DNA from: a virus
Reading direction: 5' to 3' (one strand)
DNA length: 64,000 nt
IMG/VR virus record: IMGVR_UViG_3300048583_000100
Location: 33,428 to 97,427 of that record
Positions 32,569-41,126 of this stretch are shown here, piece after piece. Made by a program: the position numbers and the translations under genes. The notes beneath the pieces were generated by a model. That model did no database searches and was not told the origin of the DNA. It was given only the letters and a program-made list of their open reading frames with translations. Position 1 is the first letter of the stretch, and the number at the start of each line of letters is the position of its first letter.

Positions 32569-33186
32569 TTAGTTCGAATACGAAATCTCGGCGTGAGAAT
32601 AACTGAAGTTGACCTTGAACTGGCTGGCACCGTTTGGAGCAGCGAAAGCTTCAGGACTGTGAACATCAACAGTGGTACTGTTTACGAGCTCGTAGACCGA
32701 ATAAAGCAGAGGATTGGTTTCCTTCAAATCCTCCAGGTCGCCGCGATTAAGCTTAGGAGTTTTCAGACGAATTCTGATGTCTGGCCCAAAGCCAGCATTG
32801 TACTGCAGCTTTGGAAAATCGATGGATTGCACTTGCGCAGAAATATAGCTTATGCTGCGGAGAACGCCATTGTCACCATCCAGCTGTTCGACGACAATGT
32901 CAAACTTCTGTTCGCCTGGTCGCTGCATAAGGTTCTGCAGAGATTTGCATGCTACATTCGTAACATCATCTTCGAAAATTGCACTTACGTTAAGTACCTG
33001 GCCGAGGTTTCTACGGTAAGTAGTGGTGCTGTCGAAGCTTACAAGCTGTACGCTTAGCCCCTGGCTTTCCGGTACTTCAAGCTTGATGTCTGAATCCACA
33101 AAACGTACGCGAAAACGATTGATGAGATTCGGCATCTTGATACCAGCGCCAATTGCGATGTCTGATGTTGGTGAGAGTGTGGCCAT
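32569..33186 (-). CDS. Possible tail-tube-like structural protein
   Basis: 205 aa, beta-rich. MPNLINRFRVRFVD...AIFEDDVTNVACKSLQNLMQ...QKFDIVVEQLDGDNG has the order and spacing of phage tube proteins such as T4 gp19 (membrane-free beta-barrel with conserved F-x-DDV). The similarity is by eye only. It lies directly downstream of the glucosyltransferase with a 2-bp gap, an odd place for a tail gene. Confidence 0.45.
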   Translation of the reverse strand: MATLSPTSDIAIGAGIKMPNLINRFRVRFVDSDIKLEVPESQGLSVQLVSFDSTTTYRRNLGQVLNVSAIFEDDVTNVACKSLQNLMQRPGEQKFDIVVEQLDGDNGVLRSISYISAQVQSIDFPKLQYNAGFGPDIRIRLKTPKLNRGDLEDLKETNPLLYSVYELVNSTTVDVHSPEAFAAPNGASQFKVNFSYSHAEISYSN

Positions 33187-33188
33187 GA

Positions 33189-34388
33189 TTATCCTTTTAG
33201 GAGATTGACGAAGCTAGTGCAGTAAAGCTTGGCGTCAAAGTTGATTGCTGCTAGCTGCGCTTCGACGATATGCCTGCGCAGTTCGATGTCAGTCTTGAGC
33301 AGCTGAATCTTTTCAGACAGCTCTTGGCGAGTGGAGACGTACAGGAAATCTGCGAGCTGTGGGTCAGCTCCGTATACACGACGAAGCTGATCGAGGTCGA
33401 TGTCGATGAAGGTAACGACGTTAGACCAGATAGACTCGTACGCGCGCTGTGCCATGTCATTGATGTCTTCGTACCACGGGTCACCGATGACACAGTGAGC
33501 CATAGCTTCGTTCATCTTAGGCAGCATCTCGTCGTAACGAACTGCGCCAGTGAAAGTCGGCTCGCGAGTACCAGGCGGAAGACCTGGAGTGCCCTTGAGC
33601 TTGTCGAAGTCTTCGCTGTCGATTTTACCGAACATCTCAACGGAGATATCCGAAGGATGACCGAAGTAGAACTTCACCATCTTTTTGATGCGCTTACCAC
33701 CTCGCATCGTGCCACCATACGAAAGGTCGACCTTAGGAGTCGGGTTGAATGGAAGCTGTTCGTTGAGGCAGGGGAACTTCTCGAATGGGAAGTGGATGAT
33801 GTTCTTCGGCCCGACTTCATTCTTACCGAAGTCAGCAAGCACCTTCTCAACATCATGGGGCTGACTGAGGTACGTGATGTCGGTACGCGTGATGTTGAGC
33901 TGCTTCTCAGTCCACTTGCTGCCCCATTCTTTCTTCTTGACAGAAGGCCACACCTGTTTGAGGGTGAGTTCAGGATCGCAGAAGATGTAGTAAACAGGAC
34001 CATCGAATGCATTGATGATCTGGTAGTTGAGCAATTGTTCAGGGTCTTCGGCACCACCAAAGAAGTTGACATTGCCGTTTAGAACGACGAGAGCATCGTA
34101 CGGGAAGATGGTAGGACCATCAGTCTGAAGCGGCAGATGCGTACCCGGCAGACCACTAAAAGTTGGCCCATGCCAACTCGTGTATCCCTTCTCAAGGATG
34201 TCTGTAAGATTGTGCCACTTGTAATCCTCGACAAGGTTGTCCTTTTTGAGAATCTTCGTGTAGATGTGAACGTCAGCTCCGCCTTCCTTGAGCATCTTGA
34301 TGATCGACCGCGCCTCACCATTACCACCCGACGTATCGTTGGCATTGAAGGAGATGCGGGAGCCTAGCTTGATGACGGCTACTTTCAT
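33189..34388 (-). CDS. bgt: DNA beta-glucosyltransferase (T4 BGT homologue)
   Basis: 399 aa against 351 in T4. Matching blocks: KVAVIKLGSRISF at the start, VVLNGNVNFFGGAEDPEQLL (about 98-117), YYIFCDPELTLKQVWPSVK (about 132-150), LSYGGTMRGGKRIKKMVKF (UDP-glucose site) and VIGDPWYED...ESIWSNVVTFID. Transfers glucose from UDP-glucose to 5-hydroxymethylcytosine in DNA, protecting it from restriction. Its substrate is supplied by dCMP hydroxymethylase at 38900-39661. About 45 residues of insertions relative to T4. Confidence 0.88.
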   Translation of the reverse strand: MKVAVIKLGSRISFNANDTSGGNGEARSIIKMLKEGGADVHIYTKILKKDNLVEDYKWHNLTDILEKGYTSWHGPTFSGLPGTHLPLQTDGPTIFPYDALVVLNGNVNFFGGAEDPEQLLNYQIINAFDGPVYYIFCDPELTLKQVWPSVKKKEWGSKWTEKQLNITRTDITYLSQPHDVEKVLADFGKNEVGPKNIIHFPFEKFPCLNEQLPFNPTPKVDLSYGGTMRGGKRIKKMVKFYFGHPSDISVEMFGKIDSEDFDKLKGTPGLPPGTREPTFTGAVRYDEMLPKMNEAMAHCVIGDPWYEDINDMAQRAYESIWSNVVTFIDIDLDQLRRVYGADPQLADFLYVSTRQELSEKIQLLKTDIELRRHIVEAQLAAINFDAKLYCTSFVNLLKG

Positions 34389-34567
34389 GGTGTGATGTCG
34401 TCCTGCTCTTTTGTCTTGATGTGGTTGTCAGAAGCGAATTCGCGGATGTCTGAATAGTGGTCCATCGAAACACCGAGCTTCGACAGAGCATCCTTGAACG
34501 TGTAAGACGATTGTATCACACGTCGAATCAGTTCGTCATCTTTGATGATGCGCTGAAGGTCATTCAT
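34385..34567 (-). CDS. Small helical unknown protein
   Basis: 60 aa, start and stop overlap neighbours by 4 bp. MNDLQRIIKDDELIRRVIQ and TFKDALSKLGVSMDHYSDI look like a helix-turn-helix, as in small phage DNA-binding or regulatory proteins. Placed just upstream of bgt. Function unknown. Confidence 0.65.
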   Translation of the reverse strand: MNDLQRIIKDDELIRRVIQSSYTFKDALSKLGVSMDHYSDIREFASDNHIKTKEQDDITP

Positions 34568-35067
34568 GGGTTGAACAACAGATTGATTGCGTGCATCGCT
34601 TCATCGACAGTCGTGAAGCGGTACCAGATAGCTTCATTCAGCATCGAGTGCTCGTGAATGTTGCCGCCTTCTGATACATCGAAACCCGTCTTCTGATCGA
34701 AGGAGCCTTCCATGATCGCGATGACTGGGATTTTGTGGGTGTAGGCCCAAGCAACTTCCATAACCGTTCCGATACTTACTCGCTTTGCGCCAGTGAGGTT
34801 GACGAGAACGGCATCAGAGGTCATGACGTCGTGGTGATCACGAAGCATGATTGCCTTTGAGGTGGAGAACTGCAGTGTCGGGTAGGAGTCCTTGATCTCA
34901 GGATGGTCCTTGAGATATTCCTTGCCGCGAAGTGGGCTGAAGAACTCGATGTTGCCGAATCGTTCGGGATCGCGAGAGGCATCAAGCTTGACTTGATCGC
35001 GCCAATCTTCACTCTCGTTCCAGCTTGCGCCAGTGATTGGACCAGCCAGATAAACTTTCTTAGTCAT
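34564..35067 (-). CDS. Nucleoside 2-deoxyribosyltransferase-like protein
   Basis: About 167 aa from ATG 35067. KKVYLAGPITGASWNESEDWR (start of the fold), ELH-less middle, RDHHDVMTSDAVLVNLTG (about 80-97) and GTVMEVAWAYTHKIPVIAI with the catalytic Glu are typical. These enzymes exchange or hydrolyse the base of deoxynucleosides (or of modified deoxynucleotides, as in DUF4406-like phage enzymes). Could recycle host or modified nucleotides, or degrade a signal. Overlaps neighbours by 4-8 bp. Confidence 0.8.
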   Translation of the reverse strand: MTKKVYLAGPITGASWNESEDWRDQVKLDASRDPERFGNIEFFSPLRGKEYLKDHPEIKDSYPTLQFSTSKAIMLRDHHDVMTSDAVLVNLTGAKRVSIGTVMEVAWAYTHKIPVIAIMEGSFDQKTGFDVSEGGNIHEHSMLNEAIWYRFTTVDEAMHAINLLFNP

Positions 35068-35344
35068 GAGCTTGTTCCTCGTCTTCGTCAACGATTTTGG
35101 GGTTTTCCAGAATCACAAATCGTGCAGCCTTAGGCTCCACATTCTTCATGAACACGCGATCGAACCAGCGCGAGAACGTTCCCGGTACGGCAAGCACAAT
35201 GCTATACCGCTTACTGAATTCTTCTGGGTCAGAGATGATTCCATCCTCATAGGCCTTATGCTGGATAAGCTCCATGATCTGATTTGCCTGCTTCATCATG
35301 CCATCGGCATCGAGCGAGTAATAGTTGTAGCTGACTCCGGACAT
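35060..35344 (-). CDS. Small unknown protein
   Basis: 94 aa, overlaps its neighbours at both ends by 1-8 bp. Mixed alpha/beta with an acidic tail (NPKIVDEDEEQAHD). No family recognised. Confidence 0.65.
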   Translation of the reverse strand: MSGVSYNYYSLDADGMMKQANQIMELIQHKAYEDGIISDPEEFSKRYSIVLAVPGTFSRWFDRVFMKNVEPKAARFVILENPKIVDEDEEQAHD

Positions 35345-35922
35345 TAGTAGATCGCCTCTTTCAGAATGTCGTCTCTGTGGCGGAAGCCACCAGTCGCTCT
35401 GTCGGTAACGCAGATGATTCGCTTGTCTTTGATGTTGGAGCGAGTAAATGCTTCGATGAAGCGAGCCTGTTCTTCTGCGCGCTTGCTAGCTGGACCGAGG
35501 GATTCACCATCATCAACGAAGTGGCTAGCCGCTTCGAAGTCTTCAGTCAGAAGAATCAGACGGAGATTGCAGTTACGATGAAGGCCTGCAGCAATTTCCT
35601 GCTCATAGACGTAGTCGCCGCTATAGTCACGGTACATTGGCGAATAGACAACCTCGCCAAGATGCCAACGATCGAAGATCACTCGAGCTCCAGAGTTGGC
35701 GAGCAACATCGAGTTGCGAAAGCCCTCTGACTGATAGTGATATGCAGATTGTCTACCATCGGGCACGCCATGAACTGGAGCGGACTTTTCGTAGATGTTC
35801 AGCTTCTGGGGCTTACTGAAGTGAATCACTTCGAAGTAGCCGAGCTGATTCCTGATGCCTTCGATCAGGGTAGACTTGCCGAGTCGATCGAGACCTTCGA
35901 TCGCGAAAACGTTGGGTGTCAT
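35344..35922 (-). CDS. Thymidylate-kinase-like deoxynucleotide kinase
   Basis: About 192 aa from ATG 35922 with AGAAGG upstream. FAIEGLDRLGKSTLIEGI is the P-loop of dTMP kinases; VIFDRWHLGEVVYSPMY (about 80-97) holds the DRW/H nucleoside-contact motif; a lid with Arg (SKRAEEQARFIEAF) follows. Likely phosphorylates dTMP and perhaps hydroxymethyl-dCMP, the job of T4 gp1. Driven by the promoter at 35944-35972. Confidence 0.85.
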   Translation of the reverse strand: MTPNVFAIEGLDRLGKSTLIEGIRNQLGYFEVIHFSKPQKLNIYEKSAPVHGVPDGRQSAYHYQSEGFRNSMLLANSGARVIFDRWHLGEVVYSPMYRDYSGDYVYEQEIAAGLHRNCNLRLILLTEDFEAASHFVDDGESLGPASKRAEEQARFIEAFTRSNIKDKRIICVTDRATGGFRHRDDILKEAIY

Positions 35923-35943
35923 GGTGTGCCTTCTGTTTCTTTC

Positions 35944-35972
35944 ATTGTAAACTGGTTGCGCTATCATGTAAA
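35944..35972 (-). promoter_or_regulatory. Early-type promoter for the kinase-to-bgt operon
   Basis: Minus strand TTTACA, 17 bp, TACAAT. It lies in the short gap after the helicase gene, with a leader of about 15 nt before ATG 35922. Confidence 0.8.
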
Positions 35973-35978
35973 GCCCAA

Positions 35979-37718
35979 TCAGAGGAATTTGGTGAAGCGG
36001 GTATTGAATTCATTTTTCCACACGTTGAGCGGGCTGCTCCAAAGCCTTGCTAGATTCTGATCAAGACAGTATGTGACAGCATGATCCGAAGAAGATCTAA
36101 CCGATCTACCTGCGCCTTGCACGGCCTTCATGATAGTGATCGTGTTGTACAGATCAGGATGGTGATCGAGGATGAACTTGATTCGCTTGTCTCCGAGAGA
36201 TGGGAAGGGAGCCTTCACCATAACCTGGAACCGCGACATGTCACCCGGCAAGTCAACACCTTCGAAGATAGATGGTGAGATGAGCAGAGCTGGTCCACCC
36301 TTGTAAGCCTTGAACGCAGTCAAAGTATGCTCAAGCTTCTCGCCTTGGCGTTGTTCGAACAGCTTGTAGCTCTTAGCCCATGATGCCGAAGTAAGCTCAG
36401 CAACGATCTCGTTCTGTAGCTTGAACGACGGCGTGAGCACGATACCGCGTTCACCCTGATCGATGTGGTGTTTGACGATCTTGGCGACGTTCTTACGAAG
36501 CTGCTTGACAACTTCGGGCTGTTGCAATGACTGATAGCCAAGCGACATCGTATCGAAGAATACGATCTCTTTGTTCTCTTTAGGGAACGTTGGATCGAGC
36601 TTGATGAACTTCGTCTTCTCTTTATCGAGTGTCATCGTCTTGGTGATGAACGCTTCCGAGACAGTAGCCGACATGAAGAGGTTGTGCGATGCGGCCTGCA
36701 GAGCTTCGATCATCGTGCCTACGAATACTGGCTTGACGCTGACAGCCTGCTCTTCTTCCTTGTACTCGAACACGTGGGGATAGTCGTACTTGTAGAGGTC
36801 GTCAATCTTGCAGAGCAGCCCTTCGAATTTCTTCGTGAAGCGGGAAAGCTTCGAGTACTGACTCATGTGACCCGAGCGTAGAGCACGGTCAGAAAGAATG
36901 GTACCCTGCTCTTTGGCATACGAGTAGACCGCAACCAGAGCATTGAGGTACGTCTTGTAGTTCTTCTCGTTGATCTTACCGACCTTCGCGCAGTCAGCTG
37001 CAATCGCGCTGATGGTCTTTGCGACTTCAACGTCTGTAAGATGAACGGTTTCTGCGATCTCTTTCTGAATTGCGAGCATGCGCTTCTGTGAGAAGAAGAT
37101 TGCATTGTGCTCGGAGAAAAGATCGTTGATGAGATGGGCTTCGTCCCAGATCAGAAGGTCACGATCTTCGAATTTGCCGGTGTACATGCGATCAATGAAG
37201 AAGTACGAATAGTTTGTCGTGAGATGACGAGTCAGATTCTTCTTGCGCTTTATGTCCAGGAACTCGCACTTGTTGCAGTGCTTAGCCATGATGTCTTCGA
37301 ACTCAGAGCCCGACTGAACCATCGTCCACCAGGCGCACGCATCTGCAGCAACCTCTTCAGATGGAGTTGAGAGAGCAGAACAGCCGTAGTTGCCCGCACC
37401 CTTCAGCATGATGTACTTACCACGGTCACCGAGACCATGGAAGGTGGTGTCGTATTGCTTGGCGAGTACGTTGGTTGCCGTCAGCGAGATGCTGGACTTG
37501 ATAGCTCCATCATGACCGCCTCTAAGAGCAGTCAGCGCTTCTGCTGTGGCAGCTCCGATAATCGACTTACCGGTACCAGTCGAAGCGTTGAGGATGACGT
37601 TGACCATCTTCTCATCAACGAAAGCCAGAAGGATTTGGTTGACCGCATCCATTTGACCTTCACGAGGCTTAAACCCGAGGCGCTTAAAGGCGTCGGCAAT
37701 TTGCTGTTCATACTTCAT
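35979..37718 (-). CDS. XPD/DinG-type superfamily 2 helicase with Fe-S cluster
   Basis: 579 aa. Walker A NASTGTGKS (44-52), four cysteines placed like the XPD iron-sulfur site (113, 128, 148, 151), LLIWDEAHLIND (DEAH, about 190), LFMSATVSE (motif III, about 355), GVDLPGDMSRF and QGAGRSVRS (motif VI, about 540). A 5'-3' DNA helicase; in phage it may act in recombination or repair. The gap to the kinase downstream is 56 bp and contains that gene's promoter. Confidence 0.9.
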   Translation of the reverse strand: MKYEQQIADAFKRLGFKPREGQMDAVNQILLAFVDEKMVNVILNASTGTGKSIIGAATAEALTALRGGHDGAIKSSISLTATNVLAKQYDTTFHGLGDRGKYIMLKGAGNYGCSALSTPSEEVAADACAWWTMVQSGSEFEDIMAKHCNKCEFLDIKRKKNLTRHLTTNYSYFFIDRMYTGKFEDRDLLIWDEAHLINDLFSEHNAIFFSQKRMLAIQKEIAETVHLTDVEVAKTISAIAADCAKVGKINEKNYKTYLNALVAVYSYAKEQGTILSDRALRSGHMSQYSKLSRFTKKFEGLLCKIDDLYKYDYPHVFEYKEEEQAVSVKPVFVGTMIEALQAASHNLFMSATVSEAFITKTMTLDKEKTKFIKLDPTFPKENKEIVFFDTMSLGYQSLQQPEVVKQLRKNVAKIVKHHIDQGERGIVLTPSFKLQNEIVAELTSASWAKSYKLFEQRQGEKLEHTLTAFKAYKGGPALLISPSIFEGVDLPGDMSRFQVMVKAPFPSLGDKRIKFILDHHPDLYNTITIMKAVQGAGRSVRSSSDHAVTYCLDQNLARLWSSPLNVWKNEFNTRFTKFL

Positions 37719-37958
37719 TTACTTCTCTTCTTCGAATTTCGTCAGAACGTAAATGTCATACGTGTCTGATTTGGGCGAGCTAGAAACTTCTTTGTCGCGG
37801 GGTGCCTCAGCTGCGCGAACACGATCTCGCAGAACAATCGCTTGCTCCTTGGAGCCGGTGTGCACCTCACTGCCCCATGAATAAACACAGAGCGAATCTG
37901 GGCTAAGAGGCCAAGGTGCGGCGATAACGAAGCTGAAAGTCTTGATGACCCTTTTCAT
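37719..37958 (-). CDS. Small unknown protein
   Basis: 79 aa. Weakly hydrophobic N-terminus (IKTFSFVIAAPWPL), then a charged, Ser-rich C-terminal half. It abuts the helicase gene exactly and overlaps the next gene upstream by TAATG. No family recognised. Confidence 0.6.
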   Translation of the reverse strand: MKRVIKTFSFVIAAPWPLSPDSLCVYSWGSEVHTGSKEQAIVLRDRVRAAEAPRDKEVSSSPKSDTYDIYVLTKFEEEK

Positions 37959-38335
37959 TAGAGGTTTACCTCATCAACAGGAACCATTGGCCCTGGCTCT
38001 CGATCGGCATAGTACTCGAGGTCGTTGACGGCGAATACTTCGGTCGTGTAAGCGGCATCCAGATCACGCGTTTCAACTGCCGTGATAGACGTGGCCATGC
38101 TGCAAGGGAAGCGCTTGTGGCTCGTATCCTGCTTGACGATCGTGCAGTAGGTTGCTTCACCATTTGCCGCACGATCGAGCTTGGAAAGCAAGGCCTTCAC
38201 GTTTCGCTCAGACAGATAAACGATCTGCGCCCGACCTGCGGTCTTACCAGCCATCAGGATAGGAGAGATGATGTTGGTTGGAATCTTTTCCAGGAGCTGA
38301 TTGAGTTCTGCTCGGGTTACGTAGACGTTGTTCAC
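37958..38335 (-). CDS. Unknown alpha/beta protein
   Basis: 125 aa; MNNVYVTRAELNQLLEKI starts a helix, then beta-rich sequence (GRAQIVYLSERNVKALLSKL) and an acidic end. First gene after the promoter at 38364-38392, so it begins the helicase operon. No family recognised. Confidence 0.65.
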   Translation of the reverse strand: MNNVYVTRAELNQLLEKIPTNIISPILMAGKTAGRAQIVYLSERNVKALLSKLDRAANGEATYCTIVKQDTSHKRFPCSMATSITAVETRDLDAAYTTEVFAVNDLEYYADREPGPMVPVDEVNL

Positions 38336-38363
38336 GACAATTACTCTCCATATGTAGATGCTA

Positions 38364-38392
38364 TCTTATCACGTAACTGAACAGATTGTAAC
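38364..38392 (-). promoter_or_regulatory. Early-type promoter for the helicase operon
   Basis: Minus strand TTACAA, 17 bp, TAAGAT; leader of about 22 nt. Confidence 0.6.
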
Positions 38393-38393
38393 T

Positions 38394-38903
38394 TCAATCA
38401 GGCGCGCAGTGACAAGCGCCACAGGTTTCGTAGCTGGGGGTGCAGCCGTAGAAATCCAGACCTTCGACCAACTTTGTATCACCACAGACCCTGCATTCGC
38501 TGATCTGCTTTTTTCTGAAGCGAGGCATGCTCATATGCCGATCACCATCTCCACCTCGCAGATATTCTAACTGCTCAAGCTCGGCCAGTTCAGATTCCCA
38601 TATGACTCTGACTTCCAAGTCGACATTGTGGGCACCTGGTAGATCGGGATTAGTGCCAGGCTTCACCGTCTCCAGCATATAGTACAGCTGGTATTCACCC
38701 GCGTGTTCCTTGCGCTCTTGAATTTTGTCGGTGATCATCTTCTGCGCCTGGGCTTCAGTCAAAGAAGCTCCCGGCACGTGCGTTGGATATGCCGTCATCA
38801 GCTCGATCACTGCACGATCGAAGGTTCTATCCCCAAGAAAGTTACCATCGTTGGGTACACCATTTGCCAATTGGTACGAGAAGTACTTCTTCATGTCTGT
38901 CAC
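38394..38903 (-). CDS. Protein with C-terminal zinc-binding domain
   Basis: 169 aa. The C-terminal 35 residues carry CRVCG, GCT, and CGACHC, six Cys/His that can bind one or two zinc ions. The N-terminal part is alpha/beta and unknown. ATGA overlap with dCMP hydroxymethylase upstream, so co-expressed with it. Confidence 0.65.
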   Translation of the reverse strand: MTDMKKYFSYQLANGVPNDGNFLGDRTFDRAVIELMTAYPTHVPGASLTEAQAQKMITDKIQERKEHAGEYQLYYMLETVKPGTNPDLPGAHNVDLEVRVIWESELAELEQLEYLRGGDGDRHMSMPRFRKKQISECRVCGDTKLVEGLDFYGCTPSYETCGACHCAPD

Positions 38904-39661
38904 GACGTTGCCTTCTTACCGTAGGTAGTTGGATCGACGAGGTTGTAATGGCGCTCGTACACATGGAGTGAGCCAACGTTCCAGTAGAGGTTGCCTGTTG
39001 GCACATTTAGCTCGATTGCAAGCTTGTCAAGTACGTGCTTCTGCCATGCGCGATCGTTCTTGTAGCCGAAGACTGCGTCGTTAGAGCGCATCTGAACCAC
39101 TGCGTGGAGGGCGCCATCACGAATGAGATACTGGACCGCGTTGGTGCACATGAAGTCAGAACGACCATCTACATTGTACTCCATCCACATTGAAGGGCGA
39201 GTGTAGATCATTATTGCTCGACGAGACTCTGGGTTTTTCTTGAGCTCGTTAAGGGTGCGCTCGTATTGACAATCGGTCGGTGAGTAGGGCTGATGATCAG
39301 AAAGGCCTAGATTAGAAAGGCCATTCTCGAAGGAGTAGATGCACCAACCGTAATTCGAGTTGATGAAGCCTTTCGAATCGGCTACGGCCGACCAAATCGC
39401 CGGTGGACCGCCTGGGATGTCGTTGACGTTGCGCGACATCGAGTTGTACCATTCTTCTTCGCGATGAACGTAATCCCAGTTCACCTTACCGAAGATTGAT
39501 TCTTCGTCTGCGATGAAGGACGCACCAATCAGTTCGATGGTGGTGTTGCCAGTGAGAGCAGTCATTGACGCTTCACGGTTGATCGACGTGAACTTCTTGT
39601 TGGCTAGAAGAACTTTGAAGGCTTCACGGATGTCTTTGGTTCTTAGAGGTACTGGGAGCAC
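38900..39661 (-). CDS. 42: dCMP hydroxymethylase (T4 gp42 homologue)
   Basis: 253 aa against 246 in T4. Blocks identical or nearly so: TTIELIGASFIADEESIFG, VNDIPGGPPAIW, INSNYGWCIYS, ESRRAIMIYTRPSMWMEYN, the active-site SDFMCTNAVQYLIRD (Cys172), MRSNDAVFGYKNDRAWQKH and NVGSLHVYERH. Converts dCMP to 5-hydroxymethyl-dCMP for incorporation into DNA; with BGT at 33189-34388 it gives glucosylated DNA. Upstream lie a weak GGTAAATA late box (39692-39699), a hairpin and an early promoter. Confidence 0.95.
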   Translation of the reverse strand: MLPVPLRTKDIREAFKVLLANKKFTSINREASMTALTGNTTIELIGASFIADEESIFGKVNWDYVHREEEWYNSMSRNVNDIPGGPPAIWSAVADSKGFINSNYGWCIYSFENGLSNLGLSDHQPYSPTDCQYERTLNELKKNPESRRAIMIYTRPSMWMEYNVDGRSDFMCTNAVQYLIRDGALHAVVQMRSNDAVFGYKNDRAWQKHVLDKLAIELNVPTGNLYWNVGSLHVYERHYNLVDPTTYGKKATS

Positions 39662-39728
39662 TGGTATTCCTTATGCGATTGGCTGTCATCATATTTACCG
39701 CTCGGTCAACCTAGTTGGGATCAAAAGA

Positions 39729-39752
39729 AAAGGGACCTGATCAGGTCCCTTT
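39729..39752 (-). terminator. Intrinsic terminator, possibly an attenuator
   Basis: A 12-bp perfect stem (AAAGGGACCTGA and its complement) followed by TTTTCTTTT on the minus strand. It ends the cargo-gene transcript from 42008, but also lies downstream of the promoter at 39788-39816 and upstream of dCMP hydroxymethylase. Confidence 0.85.
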
Positions 39753-39787
39753 GGAAAGCTTGGCGTGGGATCATCACCGTATAGATG

Positions 39788-39816
39788 ATTGTACTTCATC
39801 GCTCTTAAATTGTAAA
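39788..39816 (-). promoter_or_regulatory. Early-type promoter for dCMP hydroxymethylase
   Basis: Minus strand TTTACA, 17 bp, TACAAT. Transcription would start near 39781 and meet the strong hairpin at 39729-39752 before the gene. Confidence 0.75.
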
Positions 39817-39822
39817 CTACGA

Positions 39823-40932
39823 TCAGACGTGTAGCATCTCTTTTGCAGTGTTGATCAGCATCTTAGGATCGCTTGAGCCCATGAGCATCAGGTAAGGACC
39901 TTCGAACCATATTTCAGCATTTTCGAATCCTGAGTCTGATTTGGAGGGAACGTTCTTCGCGACATCTGCATAAGAGCCAATCTGGATTCCCATATTCTTT
40001 GGGTCGAGCATGTCATGAAGAGCATCTGATAGCTTAGGATGCTTGCGAACGATCTGATCCATACGGATGATCAGCGTTTTCAGATAGACGTGACTACCCA
40101 TTTCAATAACGCGCTTAAACAATGCTGCGTGTTTCCCGCCCAGAGATTCTTTGAATGCGGCATAAAGCGTGTCAACATTCCGTAGAGATTCAGCATCCCA
40201 CGTAAGATCTGTTTTCTGTCTATCGTAATCTGCTGAAAAGATGTCTGGGGAAATGTCCAAAGCTTTAACGAAGTCATCTTTCTTGGTCAGCTTCATGAAA
40301 GGAATATCGTAGATGTCGCTGACGATCTGCGATTTAGAAGGCTTTTTGGCGCTGTCATCTTGCATCAACAACTCATCGGTAAACGTTCCGTCATGCGAGA
40401 AGTGGCGAGCATGTTTGCTGAGCTTTTTGAGTAGCAAGATGAGGTCTTTCACAGCACCGCCAGCGTCGTAATACGACATCTTGGTATCCGGCACGTGCAG
40501 ATAGTTGAAGTCTTTTGTCGTCCACGCAAAGCGCTTAACCGAATTCAAAGGTAGAACCATACCCAGCGTACCAAATTCCTTGGCACCACCTGCACTCAAG
40601 GATGTAAAGGTCGACATGGAACGATCTGGAATACCTTCTTTCTTCCAACGAGGATCGGTCTTCGACATGCGAAGCAACATCGAGTTGCCAGTTAGAGACT
40701 TGCGCTCTGTAGTTCTGCCGCCGAAATACAGCAACTTGAAACCATCGCCAAGGCGGTAAACCGCAGTCGCGTGGTTCTCAGCGCTATTGACACCACGCCA
40801 TAGAACACCAGGGTTCTTGATGGCTTCGCTAGTAGCGGCTATGACACGCTTGGCCTCAGACAAATCTTGACTTTCATCGCCATCATCCGCGTAACCGTCG
40901 TCGTAAGATTCAAATAGTTCGCGAAGTTTCAT
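39823..40932 (-). CDS. Possible ADP-ribosyltransferase with capsid-targeting N-terminus
   Basis: 369 aa. MKLRELFES matches the targeting peptide of T4 Alt (MELITELFDE) with cutting after L-F-E. GVLWRGVNSAENHATAV (near 43) could supply the NAD-binding Arg (R-G), and DRSMSTFTSLSAGGAKEFG (near 101) the S-T-S block with its following helix, as in R-S-E ADP-ribosyltransferases. I do not see a clear E-x-E. Alternative: an unrelated packaged enzyme. Its late run starts at 42008 (promoter 42038-42045). Confidence 0.55.
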   Translation of the reverse strand: MKLRELFESYDDGYADDGDESQDLSEAKRVIAATSEAIKNPGVLWRGVNSAENHATAVYRLGDGFKLLYFGGRTTERKSLTGNSMLLRMSKTDPRWKKEGIPDRSMSTFTSLSAGGAKEFGTLGMVLPLNSVKRFAWTTKDFNYLHVPDTKMSYYDAGGAVKDLILLLKKLSKHARHFSHDGTFTDELLMQDDSAKKPSKSQIVSDIYDIPFMKLTKKDDFVKALDISPDIFSADYDRQKTDLTWDAESLRNVDTLYAAFKESLGGKHAALFKRVIEMGSHVYLKTLIIRMDQIVRKHPKLSDALHDMLDPKNMGIQIGSYADVAKNVPSKSDSGFENAEIWFEGPYLMLMGSSDPKMLINTAKEMLHV

Positions 40933-41126
40933 TTGGCGTACTCATTCTTGTGGTAGTCGAATTCACGATTAGCGGTGTCGTAGAGACGAAGGTCTACGTA
41001 ATCGTCAGACGCTTTGTCAAATCCGCCTATGAAGCGAATGCATTCGTCCTTGCTACCGTGGAACACTTTTTTCTTGTTCTTCTGAGTGGCGACATACCAA
41101 CGGCCGCTGACTTCTGACAGCTTCAT
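40929..41126 (-). CDS. Small late protein, MKLSE start
   Basis: 65 aa between two cargo genes with 4-bp and 0-bp junctions. MKLSEVSGRWYVATQ has the same MKL start as the cargo proteins with L-S-E at 3-5, but the peptide is much shorter, so packaging is less likely. A basic middle (KNKKKVFHGSKDE) suggests nucleic-acid contact. Function unknown. Confidence 0.65.
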   Translation of the reverse strand: MKLSEVSGRWYVATQKNKKKVFHGSKDECIRFIGGFDKASDDYVDLRLYDTANREFDYHKNEYAK

